From assembly GCA_035547515.1 (NCBI GenBank), contig DASZUS010000093.1, positions 1 to 51,096 on the forward strand: a stretch of 51,096 bases of DNA. The letters run 5' to 3'. The position numbers and the translations under genes were made by a program. This DNA comes from DASZTV01 sp035547515 (GTDB taxonomy: Bacteria > Actinomycetota > Actinomycetes > JAFAQI01). The notes under the pieces are model-generated. The model ran no database searches, was not told the DNA's origin, and saw only the letters and a list, made by a program, of their open reading frames with translations. How positions within the stretch are numbered: the first letter of the stretch is position 1; each line of letters opens with the position of its first letter. Shown one piece after another: positions 14,568 through 22,498 of the stretch.

Positions 14568-15973
14568 GGCAGTGAGTATGCCGAAACCTCTCCCGCAAGC
14601 CAGGCCGGTAGGCGCGCGTCCAGCCGGGTGCCGCTCTCCGTGTGGGTCACCGAGGAGACCTCGCCGTACTTGTGGACCCGGGCCACCACCCCGCCGTCCG
14701 TGAACGGGACCAACAGGCTGACCGCAATCTCCGGGCGCGGCAGAAGCTCGGTGATCCGCTCCAGCAGTGCTGGGATCCCGTCCCCGGTGCGGACCGAGAC
14801 CACGCACGCGCTGGGCTCGTCGCGGCGCAGCCGGGCCAGCGTGTCCAGGTCCGCGGCGTCGGCCTTGTTGACCACGACGAGCTCCGGCACGTCGAGGGCG
14901 CCGAGCTCCCCGAACACCTCGCGGACCGCCTGCAGCTGCGCGCCGGGATCGGCCTCGGAGCCGTCGACGACGTGCAGGATGAGGTCGGCCTCGGCAACCT
15001 CCTCGAGCGTCGAGCGGAACGCCTCGACGAGCTGGTGGGGCAGATGCCGGACGAACCCGACGGTGTCGGCGAGGGTGAACTCGCGGCCGTCGGGCGTCTC
15101 GCAACGGCGGACGGTCGGGTCGAGCGTTGCGAACAGCGCGTTGTCGACGAGCACGCCGGCACCGGTCAGCCGGTTGAGCAGCGAGGACTTGCCGGCGTTG
15201 GTGTAGCCGGCGATGACGATCGACGGCACGGCACGGCGGCGGCGCTCCTGCGACTTCACCTCGCGGGCGGTCTTCATCTCGGCGATCTCGCGGCGCAGCT
15301 TCGCGGTACGGGAGCGGATCCGCCGGCGGTCGGTCTCGATCTTGGTCTCACCGGGACCGCGGGTTCCGATGCCGCCGCCACCCGCGACCCGACCACCGGC
15401 CTGCCGGGACAGCGACTCGCCCCAGCCGCGCAGCCTCGGCAGCATGTACTCCAGCTGTGCCAGCTCAACCTGCGCCTTGCCCTCCTTGCTGCGCGCGTGC
15501 TGGGCGAAGATGTCGAGGATCAGCGCCGTACGGTCGATCACCTTGACCTTGACGATCTCCTCGAGCTTTCGCAGCTGGCTCGGGGTCAGCTCGCCGTCGC
15601 AGATCAGCGTGTCCGCGCCGGTGGCGACGACGATGTCGCGCAGCTCCTTGGCCTTGCCGGAGCCGACGTAGGTCGCGGCATCGGGTGTCGAGCGGCGCTG
15701 GATCAGGCCTTCCAGAATCTGTGAGCCCGCGGTCTCCGCCAGCCGAGCCAGCTCCGCCAGCGAGGCCTCGGCGGCCTCGAGGGTGCCCTCGGTCCAGACC
15801 CCGATCAGCACGACCCGCTCGAGGCGGAGCTGGCGGTACTCGACCTCGGTGACGTCGGCGAGCTCGGTGGAGATGCCGGCAACCCGGCGCAGCGCGCGGC
15901 GCTCCTCGAGCTCCAGCTCGGCGAGGTCGTCCGAAGTCAGGTCGTCGGGTTCGTACGGTACGGCGGAGGTCAT
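14564..15973 (-). CDS. hflX: GTPase HflX
   Basis: HflX is a ribosome-binding GTPase that splits stalled 70S ribosomes under stress. The 469-residue protein shows an N-terminal domain with TYVGSGKAKEL and GELTPSQLRKLEE, the glycine-rich linker RVAGGGGIGTRGPGETKIE, a helical region, then the G domain with GYTNAGKSSLLNRLTG (G1), FATLDPTVRR (G2), LADTVGFVRHLP (G3) and VVNKADA (G4). The ATG at 15973 overlaps the dapF stop (ATGA), and its own stop overlaps the start of the secreted-protein gene. The dapF-hflX link is common in actinobacteria. Confidence 0.96.
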   Translation of the reverse strand: MTSAVPYEPDDLTSDDLAELELEERRALRRVAGISTELADVTEVEYRQLRLERVVLIGVWTEGTLEAAEASLAELARLAETAGSQILEGLIQRRSTPDAATYVGSGKAKELRDIVVATGADTLICDGELTPSQLRKLEEIVKVKVIDRTALILDIFAQHARSKEGKAQVELAQLEYMLPRLRGWGESLSRQAGGRVAGGGGIGTRGPGETKIETDRRRIRSRTAKLRREIAEMKTAREVKSQERRRRAVPSIVIAGYTNAGKSSLLNRLTGAGVLVDNALFATLDPTVRRCETPDGREFTLADTVGFVRHLPHQLVEAFRSTLEEVAEADLILHVVDGSEADPGAQLQAVREVFGELGALDVPELVVVNKADAADLDTLARLRRDEPSACVVSVRTGDGIPALLERITELLPRPEIAVSLLVPFTDGGVVARVHKYGEVSSVTHTESGTRLDARLPAWLAGEVSAYSLP

Positions 15974-16776
15974 CTGGTCCAAGCTGACGCGGCGAGCTCC
16001 CCCGACGCAACCAATATTGCCGGCCCGGCGAGCGTGACGACGTCGTCGTCGCGCCACTGCACCCGCAGCCTGCCGCCCGGGACGTCGACGTCGTAGGTCG
16101 TACGCAGCCCCTCGGCCTCCATCGCCGCGACGGCTGCCATGCAGGCGCCGCTGCCGCAGGAGCGGGTCTCGCCGACGCCGCGTTCGTGGACGCGCAGCCG
16201 GATGTGCTCCGGGCCGAGGCGCTCGACAAACTCGACGTTCACGCCGTCGGGAAAGGCTGATGCCGGATCGACGACGGGCGGCTGTGAGAGGTCGAGCACC
16301 TCGAGCGGGCCGGCATCGAGGACGACCAGATGCGGGTTGCCGATCGCGTAGCCAACCGCCGGCCACGTCGAGTCCCCCGTGGTGACCTTGGCGTCCGCCA
16401 GGCGCTGCGGGACTCCCATCTCGACAGTGATGTCGCCGCCGTCGGCGGGAACGTCGACGCTGCGGTCACCGGCGCGGGTCCGGATCGCGAAGCTGCCGGC
16501 GGCTTGCAGGCCTGCGTCCACGAGATAGCGCGCGAAGACCCGGATCCCGTTGCCGCAGATCTCCGCGATCGATCCGTCGGCGTTGCGGTAGTCCATGAAG
16601 TACGACGAGGCTTCGCGGCGTACGGCGAGGACCCCGTCGGCGCCGACCCCGGCCCGGCGATCGCACAGGGCCCGGACCAGGTCCGCGTCGAGCTCGTCGG
16701 GCGGCTCGGGCAGCAGGACGAAGTCGTTCTCCGTGCCGTGCCCCTTGACGAAGCGCAGCCCCTTGCCCGCGGTCAC
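15970..16776 (-). CDS. dapF: Diaminopimelate epimerase
   Basis: Converts LL- to meso-diaminopimelate, the lysine precursor and peptidoglycan cross-linker. The 268-residue enzyme has both catalytic cysteines: C74 in AEICGNGIRVFARYL and C207 in GETRSCGSGACMAA. The start FVKGHGTENDFVLL is typical, with a GTG at 16776. It is coupled to hflX by an ATGA overlap and lies downstream of the EAL-like gene by 18 bases. Other genes of the pathway (dapA, dapB) are in this window at 39 and 44 kb. Confidence 0.97.
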   Translation of the reverse strand: MTAGKGLRFVKGHGTENDFVLLPEPPDELDADLVRALCDRRAGVGADGVLAVRREASSYFMDYRNADGSIAEICGNGIRVFARYLVDAGLQAAGSFAIRTRAGDRSVDVPADGGDITVEMGVPQRLADAKVTTGDSTWPAVGYAIGNPHLVVLDAGPLEVLDLSQPPVVDPASAFPDGVNVEFVERLGPEHIRLRVHERGVGETRSCGSGACMAAVAAMEAEGLRTTYDVDVPGGRLRVQWRDDDVVTLAGPAILVASGELAASAWTR

Positions 16777-16794
16777 AACGTCCAGGGTAGGGCG

Positions 16795-17652
16795 CTAGGC
16801 CGCGGTGTTCTCCGCGGTTTCTGCCGGGCGGCGCTGCTCGGGAGCGCACCAGCCGCCGCCGTGGGCGAGCATCAGCCGGGCGTCACCGGAGTCCTGCGGC
16901 CCGCTGAAGAGGTAGCCCAGCGCCCGGTCGCAGCCGAGCTCGCACAGCCGCGCCCCCTCGCTCCAGCTCTCGACGCAGTCCGCGACGACCCGCAGGCCAT
17001 GAGCGTGGGCGAGAGCGATCACGGCGGAGACGATGCCGTCCTCCGCCAGATCGGCGCCCGCGCCGCGCACGAACGCGCGGTCGAGCTTGACCGCCTCGAC
17101 GGGCAGGTCACCCATCGTGGCGATACCGCCGTACCAGGCCCGGACGTCCGCGATCGTCAGCGCGAGCCCTATCCGGCGCAGATCACCGAGCAGCGCCGGG
17201 GTGTGGCGGCTGCCCATCGCGAGGGTGTCCTCACCGATCTCGAGACCGAGCGAACCCGGCGCGAGCTCGTGTGCGGCGACGAGGGCGGCAAGCCGCTCCA
17301 CGACGTCGGCCTCGAGCAGCAGTGCGGCGCTGACGGCCACCCGCATCTGCCGGGGCGCGGCAGATGCGTTCGGGACGTGGCGCCAGCCGGCGAGCTCGAC
17401 CGCGGCGGCTTCGAGCAGCAGCCAGCCGAGCTCGGTGGCCAGGCCGCTGCGCTCCGCGACCGCCATGAAGTCCGCCGGCCAGAGCAGCCCGCGGCGCGGG
17501 TGCTCCCACCGCAGCACGGCCTCCATCCCCGTCACCGCGCCGGTCTTGAGGTCGATCTCGGGCAGGTAGTGGACGACGAGGGCGTGGTCGGCGATCCCTC
17601 GGGCCAGCTCCGAGGCGAGGTCGCAGTCCGAGCCGGCTGAGGTGGTAGCCAT
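16795..17652 (-). CDS. EAL-domain protein, probably catalytically inactive
   Basis: A 285-residue single-domain EAL protein with no membrane segment, sensor or GGDEF domain. The EAL fold is clear (GMEAVLRWEHPRRGLLWPADF, LEIGEDTL, EAVKLDRAFV, GCDRALGYLFSGP), but many catalytic residues for c-di-GMP hydrolysis are changed: the N-loop Asn (here VSAA, 107-110), the first Asp of the DDFGTG loop (here ADVRAW, 168-173), AEGVE (here ADCVE, 224-228) and the Gln before GYLF (Leu245). E44, E138, D169, K189 and E228 remain. ATG 17652 is chosen over the GTG two codons upstream because GGGAG sits five bases before it. Probably a c-di-GMP-binding or protein-interaction domain; the target is unknown. Confidence 0.85.
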   Translation of the reverse strand: MATTSAGSDCDLASELARGIADHALVVHYLPEIDLKTGAVTGMEAVLRWEHPRRGLLWPADFMAVAERSGLATELGWLLLEAAAVELAGWRHVPNASAAPRQMRVAVSAALLLEADVVERLAALVAAHELAPGSLGLEIGEDTLAMGSRHTPALLGDLRRIGLALTIADVRAWYGGIATMGDLPVEAVKLDRAFVRGAGADLAEDGIVSAVIALAHAHGLRVVADCVESWSEGARLCELGCDRALGYLFSGPQDSGDARLMLAHGGGWCAPEQRRPAETAENTAA

Positions 17653-17761
17653 GGTCACTCCCGATGTCCGATAAGTCCCGCTATCGCGCTCAGCCCAATA
17701 TCAACGGATTCCACCAGTTCGAACATGGCCCGTTGTGGTCATTTCCGGGTGACAAAGGTGA

Positions 17762-18661
17762 TCAGTCGGCAACTACTCGCAGCGCCTGCTCCGTGGGGTC
17801 GGCGCTTGCGTCGAGCCAGGTGATGCGCGGGTCACGGCGGAACCACGACCGCTGGCGGCGGACGAACCGCCGCGTGGCTCGCACCGTGTCGGCGCGCGCC
17901 TGCGCCTCGGTGAGCCTGCCGTCGATCATCGCGAGCAGCTGCGCGTAGCCGAGCGCCCGCGAGGCGGTCACCCCGTGGCGAAGGCCTTGGGCGTCGAGGC
18001 AACGCACCTCGTCGACGAAGCCGTGCTCGTACATCAGGTCGACCCGGCGCTCAAGGCGGGCGTCGAGCAGCGCCGTGTCCAGGTCCAGCCCGATCTGGAC
18101 GGCGTCGTAGAGCTGCTCGTCGTACGACGGGAGCGCCGCGGTGAACGGCTTGCCGGTGATCGCGATCACCTCGAGAGCCCGCACGATCTTGCGGCCGTTC
18201 TGCGGTGACAGCGCCGCCGCGGTCGCCGGGTCGAGGGCTACCAACCGTGTGTGGAGGCTCTCAGGACCGCGCTCGGCGAGCTCCGCCTCCAGCCCCGCGC
18301 GGATCTTCGCGTCGGTGCCGGGAAACTCGATCGGGTCGAGCGCCGCGCGCAGGTACAGACCGCTTCCGCCGACCAGGACGGGGGTGACGCCGCGCGCGAG
18401 CAGCTCGTCGATGCAGGCGCGGGCACGGGCCTGGTAGTCGGCGACGCTCGCGGTAGCGGTCACGTCCCAGATGTCGAGGAGGTGGTGCGGGACGCCGCCC
18501 CGTTCCTCGACGGTCAGCTTCGCCGTACCGATGTCCATGCCGCGGCAGAGCTGCATCGAGTCGGCGTTGATCACCTCGCCCCCGAGCCGCTGTGCCAGAG
18601 CCACCCCGAGCGCGGACTTGCCAGTCGCCGTCGGCCCGACGACGGCCACCACCTTGGTCAC
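17762..18661 (-). CDS. miaA: tRNA dimethylallyltransferase MiaA
   Basis: Adds a dimethylallyl group to A37 of tRNAs reading UNN codons, the substrate for MiaB. The 299-residue enzyme begins with a P-loop (VVGPTATGKSALGVALAQRL), followed by VINADSMQLCRGMDIGTAK, the DPIEFPGTDAKIR strand, PQNGRKIVRALEVIAITGKP and the C-terminal LGYAQLLAMIDG and RRFVRRQRSWFRRDPRITWL. The GTG start at 18661 is 19 bases after the miaB stop, so miaB and miaA are co-transcribed. Confidence 0.96.
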   Translation of the reverse strand: MTKVVAVVGPTATGKSALGVALAQRLGGEVINADSMQLCRGMDIGTAKLTVEERGGVPHHLLDIWDVTATASVADYQARARACIDELLARGVTPVLVGGSGLYLRAALDPIEFPGTDAKIRAGLEAELAERGPESLHTRLVALDPATAAALSPQNGRKIVRALEVIAITGKPFTAALPSYDEQLYDAVQIGLDLDTALLDARLERRVDLMYEHGFVDEVRCLDAQGLRHGVTASRALGYAQLLAMIDGRLTEAQARADTVRATRRFVRRQRSWFRRDPRITWLDASADPTEQALRVVAD

Positions 18662-18680
18662 TAGCGGCGGGCGCTCGGGA

Positions 18681-20093
18681 TCAGCGGGCGAGCCCAGGCA
18701 TGCCGAGCAGGACGGCGGTCGACGCCGGCTCGTGCTGGGCGGCCGGCCGGGTGGGCCGGCGTAGCTCGATGACCTTGTCCGCGACCAGGTGGTGCGGCGC
18801 GGCGTAGGTCACCTCGGCAGTGACGAGGTCGCCGGGTACGGCGTCGCAGTCGGCGACGTGCACCAGCCGGTTGTCACGAGCCCGACCCGACAACCGGTGC
18901 CGCTGCGTGTCCTTGCGGCCCTCGCCCGGGGCGATCAGTACCTCGACCTCGCTGCCCACCAGCGCCTTGGCGCCCTCCCACGACACCTCCTCGACGACCT
19001 CGACCAGCCGGGCGTAGCGATCCGCCACGACCTCGGGGGCGACCTGGTCGGGCATCGTGGCCGCGGGGGTGCCCGGCCGGATCGAGTACTGGAAGGTGAA
19101 CGCGCCGGCGAACCGGGCGGCGCGCACGACGTCGAGCGTGGCCGCGAAGTCCTCCTCGGTCTCGCCCGGGAAGCCGACGATGATGTCGGTGGTGATCGCC
19201 GCGTCCGGCATCGCCGCTCGCACTCGCTCGATGATCCCGAGGTAGCGCTCGGCGCGGTAGGACCGGCGCATCGCGGCAAGGACCTTGGCGCTGCCCGACT
19301 GCAACGGCATGTGCAGGCTCGGCATCACGTTGTGGGTTTCGGCCATCGCCGCGATGACGTCGTCGGTGAAGTCGCGCGGGTGCGGTGAGGTGAAGCGCAC
19401 CCGCTCGAGGCCCTCGATGTCGCCGCAGGCACGCAGCAGCTTGCCGAACGCCGTACGGTCGCCGAACTCCACGCCGTAGGAGTTCACGTTCTGCCCGAGC
19501 AGGGTGACCTCCAGCACGCCGTCGGCGACGAGCGCCTCGATCTCGGCAAGGACGTCTCCCGGCCTGCGGTCGCGCTCCTTGCCGCGCAACGACGGCACGA
19601 TGCAGAACGTGCACGTGTTGTTGCAGCCCACGCTGATGGACACCCAGGCGCGGTGCGCCGACTCGCGACGGGTCGGCAGCGTGGAAGGGAAGGTCTCGAG
19701 CGCCTCGATCAGCTCCACCTGCGACTCCTGCTCGACACGTGCCCGCTCGAGCAGCACCGGCAGCGCGCCGACGTTGTGCGTGCCGAAGACGACGTCGACG
19801 TACGGCGCGCGCTCGACGATCGTGCCGCGGTCCTTCTGCGCGAGGCAGCCGCCCACCGCGATCTGCATGCCCGGCCGCGATGCCTTGACCGGCGCGAGGT
19901 GGCCGAGGTTGCCGTAGAGGCGATTGTCGGCGTTCTCCCGGACCGCGCAGGTGTTGAACACCACGACGTCGGCGGTGTCACCCTCGGGCGCCTTCTCATA
20001 GCCCGCCGCCTCGAGCAGCCCAGCGATCCGCTCGGAGTCGTGGACGTTCATCTGGCAGCCGTACGTGCGCACCTCGTACGTCCGCGCCGGCAT
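18681..20093 (-). CDS. miaB: tRNA methylthiotransferase MiaB
   Basis: A radical-SAM enzyme that converts i6A37 of tRNA to ms2i6A37. The 470-residue protein carries the three cysteines of the N-terminal auxiliary cluster (C13, C49 in VFNTCAVRENA, C83 in VGGCLAQ) and the radical-SAM motif C157-x3-C161-x2-C164 (GCNNTCTFCIVP). The C-terminal TRAM domain begins near VGSEVEVLIAPGEG. ATG 20093 is chosen because MPARTYEVRTYGCQM is the normal MiaB start. It shares a transcript with miaA downstream. Confidence 0.97.
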   Translation of the reverse strand: MPARTYEVRTYGCQMNVHDSERIAGLLEAAGYEKAPEGDTADVVVFNTCAVRENADNRLYGNLGHLAPVKASRPGMQIAVGGCLAQKDRGTIVERAPYVDVVFGTHNVGALPVLLERARVEQESQVELIEALETFPSTLPTRRESAHRAWVSISVGCNNTCTFCIVPSLRGKERDRRPGDVLAEIEALVADGVLEVTLLGQNVNSYGVEFGDRTAFGKLLRACGDIEGLERVRFTSPHPRDFTDDVIAAMAETHNVMPSLHMPLQSGSAKVLAAMRRSYRAERYLGIIERVRAAMPDAAITTDIIVGFPGETEEDFAATLDVVRAARFAGAFTFQYSIRPGTPAATMPDQVAPEVVADRYARLVEVVEEVSWEGAKALVGSEVEVLIAPGEGRKDTQRHRLSGRARDNRLVHVADCDAVPGDLVTAEVTYAAPHHLVADKVIELRRPTRPAAQHEPASTAVLLGMPGLAR

Positions 20094-20129
20094 GCAGACA
20101 AGGGTACGGGCGCGTGGCAGTGTGAAGCG

Positions 20130-20480
20130 GTGAGCCGACTTCGCCTGCACGGCGTCGTGATCGACGTACCTCGGGCTGACCACGAACGCGCCGTGGCGTT
20201 CTGGAGCGCGGCGCTGGGCCGCCAGCCGGAGGTCAGCGAGAACTACCCCGAGTACGCGCAGTTCGAAGACGTGACCGCCGGTTGTTACGTGCTGGTGCAG
20301 GCGACCGGAGATGCCGAAAGCCGGGTGCACATGGACTTCGCGACGACCGAGCGGGACGCCGGTGTCGAGCGGCTCGTCGCGGCCGGCGCGCAGGAGATCA
20401 CCCGCGAGCACAAGTGGGCGGTGCTGCGAGATCCGGCGGGTCAGCCGTTCTGCCTGTGCCCGGTGAGCGGGTGCGCGTAG
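20130..20480 (+). CDS. VOC-superfamily (glyoxalase-like) protein 1
   Basis: A 116-residue protein of the vicinal oxygen chelate fold, glyoxalase_6-like: VVIDVPRADHERAVAFWSAA at the start, YVLVQATGDAESRVHMDFAT in the middle and WAVLRDPAGQPFCLCPV at the end. Such small cytosolic proteins bind a metal with His and Glu residues and act as dioxygenases, lyases or resistance proteins; the reaction here is unknown. The GTG at 20130 is the start nearest the conserved domain. Its stop overlaps the start of a second VOC gene by one base, so they are probably one unit and may form a heterodimer or a tandem duplication. Confidence 0.82.
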   Translation: MSRLRLHGVVIDVPRADHERAVAFWSAALGRQPEVSENYPEYAQFEDVTAGCYVLVQATGDAESRVHMDFATTERDAGVERLVAAGAQEITREHKWAVLRDPAGQPFCLCPVSGCA

Positions 20481-20863
20481 TGGGCCACCGCAGCCGGCTC
20501 TACAGCGCCTACGTCGACGTGCCCCGGCCGCGCTACGACGCGACCGTCAGCTTCTACGGTGAGCTGCTCGGCAAGCCTGCCGTAACCGATCCCGACGACC
20601 CCGACTACACGTCGTACGGCGATGCCGAAACCGGCATCCAGCTCTACGTGCAGTCGGTCGGCAACGACGCACCGAGGGTCCACCTCGACTTCGAGACCGA
20701 CGACGTCGAGGCAGAGGTCGCCCGACTTACCGCACTCGGTGCCACGGAGGTGGAGCGCATCAAGACCTGGGTCGTGATGCAAGACCCGGTGGGCACCGTC
20801 TTCTGCGTGATCCGGGTCCAGGACACAGCGGCGTTCGAGGCTCACGCGACGGCATGGCCCTAG
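20480..20863 (+). CDS. VOC-superfamily (glyoxalase-like) protein 2
   Basis: A 127-residue relative of the preceding protein: YSAYVDVPRPRYDATVSFYG, GIQLYVQSVGNDAPRVHLDF, DDVEAEVARLTALGATEVER and WVVMQDPVGTVFCVIRVQ. The shared HLDF/HMDF and QDPVGTVFC/RDPAGQPFC blocks suggest duplication. Start at GTG 20480 (TAGTG overlap with gene 1); GTG 20471 is also possible. No ligand is predictable. Confidence 0.82.
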   Translation: MGHRSRLYSAYVDVPRPRYDATVSFYGELLGKPAVTDPDDPDYTSYGDAETGIQLYVQSVGNDAPRVHLDFETDDVEAEVARLTALGATEVERIKTWVVMQDPVGTVFCVIRVQDTAAFEAHATAWP

Positions 20864-20907
20864 CGCCCTCGGTGGTGCACCGTGGGACGGTCAGTCATGC
20901 TGTGGCC

Positions 20908-21135
20908 ATGGAGCCGTCGACGATCGACGCCGTCCGCGCGACCTACGGCAGCCGGGCGGACGAAGCGTTGGCACTGCTCGAGCGGTACGGCGATGAGCCA
21001 TGGCACCGCGAGGTCGACCGGGTCCGACGGGCAGTACTGACGCTCGCCGCCGGTGACCTCGACAAGCTGCGCCTTCGGGTCGAGACCGCGAGGCGTGACT
21101 ATCGCGACGTGCTGTTCAACGCCGAGTACCGCTGA
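20908..21135 (+). CDS. Small conserved-looking protein of unknown function
   Basis: A 75-residue, highly charged, mostly helical protein (TYGSRADEALALLERYGDEP, WHREVDRVRRAVLTLAAGDL, DYRDVLFNAEYR). I believe similar short proteins occur near miaA/hflX in other actinobacteria, but I cannot name the family. ATG 20908 is preferred because the residues before it (an in-frame ATG at 20854 that overlaps the VOC gene) are not protein-like. It is convergent with the next gene, with a 4-base gap. Confidence 0.6.
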   Translation: MEPSTIDAVRATYGSRADEALALLERYGDEPWHREVDRVRRAVLTLAAGDLDKLRLRVETARRDYRDVLFNAEYR

Positions 21136-21139
21136 TGCG

Positions 21140-21916
21140 CTACTTCGGGGTCGGGATCCAGGAGACGTGACCCGCTAGCTCGGCATACCCGACGAACGCC
21201 ACGGTGTCCATCAGCGTGTGCGCAATGAGCAGCGGCATGACCCGGCCCCACCGCTGGTAGAGCCTGCCGAAGATCAGGCCCATGACGGCGTTGCCGGCGA
21301 AGCCGCCGAGCCCTTGGTAGAGGTGGTAGCTGCCGCGCACCACCGCGCTCGTGACCAGCGCCTTGCCGTCCGACCAGCCCAGCTGGTTCAACCGGTGCAG
21401 CAGGTAGCCCGCGACGAGGACCTCCTCCAGGGCCGCGTTCTGCAGCGCTGACAGGACCAGCACCGGGACGCGCCACCACACTGCGGGCAGCGACTCCGGA
21501 ACGACGGTGAGGTCGACGCCGGCGGCATGCGTGCCGAGGTAGAGGCCGAGGCCGGCGCCGCCCACGACCGCGGCGAGCGCCGCACCCCGCCAGGCGTCTG
21601 AGTCGAACTTGCGCAGGTCGACCCCGATGGTCGAGGCGCGCTCGCCGGAACGGGTCAGGAAGTGGATGACCAGAAAGACCGGTACGACGCCGACGACGAG
21701 CGAGTCGAGCTGAAGGAACAGGTCGAGCCACGGCCGGCCAGGCGCTTGCGAGGAGTTGAGCAGGGCGACCTGGGAGGTCAGCGAGCGACCGCTCGAGATG
21801 TCAGCGATCAGGTCGATCGCCGCACGCACTCCCGATGCGCCGAGGGAGAGCGCGAAGACCAGCCAGACCTCGGTGACCAGCCACCGTCGCGGCACTGCGG
21901 GCGCCGCCTGGGTCAC
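21140..21916 (-). CDS. CPBP-family intramembrane protease-like protein
   Basis: A 258-residue polytopic membrane protein of the CPBP (CAAX protease and bacteriocin-processing, Abi) family. About six to seven hydrophobic segments surround the family motifs: E164-E165 in NAALEEVLVAGYLLHRL, H198 in RGSYHLYQGLGGF, and H233 with D237 in LIAHTLMDTVAF. The usual Arg of EExxxR is not present; the position is occupied by VLVAG. The GTG at 21916 is the first start giving a membrane protein. The gene follows recX on the same strand, with 43 bases between. Processing target unknown; activity is plausible but not assured. Confidence 0.8.
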   Translation of the reverse strand: MTQAAPAVPRRWLVTEVWLVFALSLGASGVRAAIDLIADISSGRSLTSQVALLNSSQAPGRPWLDLFLQLDSLVVGVVPVFLVIHFLTRSGERASTIGVDLRKFDSDAWRGAALAAVVGGAGLGLYLGTHAAGVDLTVVPESLPAVWWRVPVLVLSALQNAALEEVLVAGYLLHRLNQLGWSDGKALVTSAVVRGSYHLYQGLGGFAGNAVMGLIFGRLYQRWGRVMPLLIAHTLMDTVAFVGYAELAGHVSWIPTPK

Positions 21917-21959
21917 CCGAGGCAGGCTATCGGCTCCGCCAGCGCCGTCTGACGACCTT

Positions 21960-22490
21960 CTAGGACTGCGAGACGGCGCTCGCGTCGCGCAGCTCCTCGC
22001 TGACCACCCGGTAGGCCAGGCCGGCGCTGAAGCCCTTGCGGCCGAGCATCGCCACCAGCCGCCGGCTGGTGACCTCGGGCGCAACGCCTCGCATCACCAG
22101 CAGCCGCCGGCGTACCAGAACCTGGGCCGCCGCGACCTCGTCGTCAGTCGAGACCTCAGCCAGGGCCTGCGCGGCGAGCTCATCCGCGATGCCCTTTCGT
22201 CGCAGCTCCGCGGCAAGAGCCCGGCGGCCGAGGCCGCGGCCGTGATGCCGTGAGTCGACCCAGGCCTGCGCATAGGCCGCGTCGTCGATCAGGCCGACCT
22301 CGGTGAACCGGTCGAGCACCACCTGGGCAGCCTCTTCAGGCACGTTGCGCTTGGCCATCGCTGCCGCGAGCTCGGCGCGGGTTCGTGGGGCGTGCTCGAG
22401 CAGCCGCAACGCGATCGTTCGGGCGACCGACTCCGGATCCGGCTCAGGGTCGGGATCCGGGCCGGCCGCGGCGAAGCGTGCCTCTGACAC
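21960..22490 (-). CDS. recX: Regulatory protein RecX
   Basis: RecX binds RecA filaments and limits their activity. The 176-residue protein consists of the three-helix tandem repeats of the family: TIALRLLEHAPRTRAELAAA and RNVPEEAAQVVLDRFTEVGL, then DDAAYAQAWVDSRHHGRGLG, RRALAAELRRKGIADELAA, and a C-terminal repeat. A GTG at 22490 begins it, only eight bases after the recA stop, so translation is coupled as in other actinobacteria. An acidic Asp/Pro/Glu stretch (PDPDPEPDPES) precedes the first repeat. Confidence 0.94.
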   Translation of the reverse strand: MSEARFAAAGPDPDPEPDPESVARTIALRLLEHAPRTRAELAAAMAKRNVPEEAAQVVLDRFTEVGLIDDAAYAQAWVDSRHHGRGLGRRALAAELRRKGIADELAAQALAEVSTDDEVAAAQVLVRRRLLVMRGVAPEVTSRRLVAMLGRKGFSAGLAYRVVSEELRDASAVSQS

Positions 22491-22498
22491 GAGCCTGG

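Noticed and set aside
17653..17761. LexA site in the gap upstream of the EAL gene
   Set aside because: CGAACATGG has one CGAAC half only, with no GTTYG partner at the right spacing.
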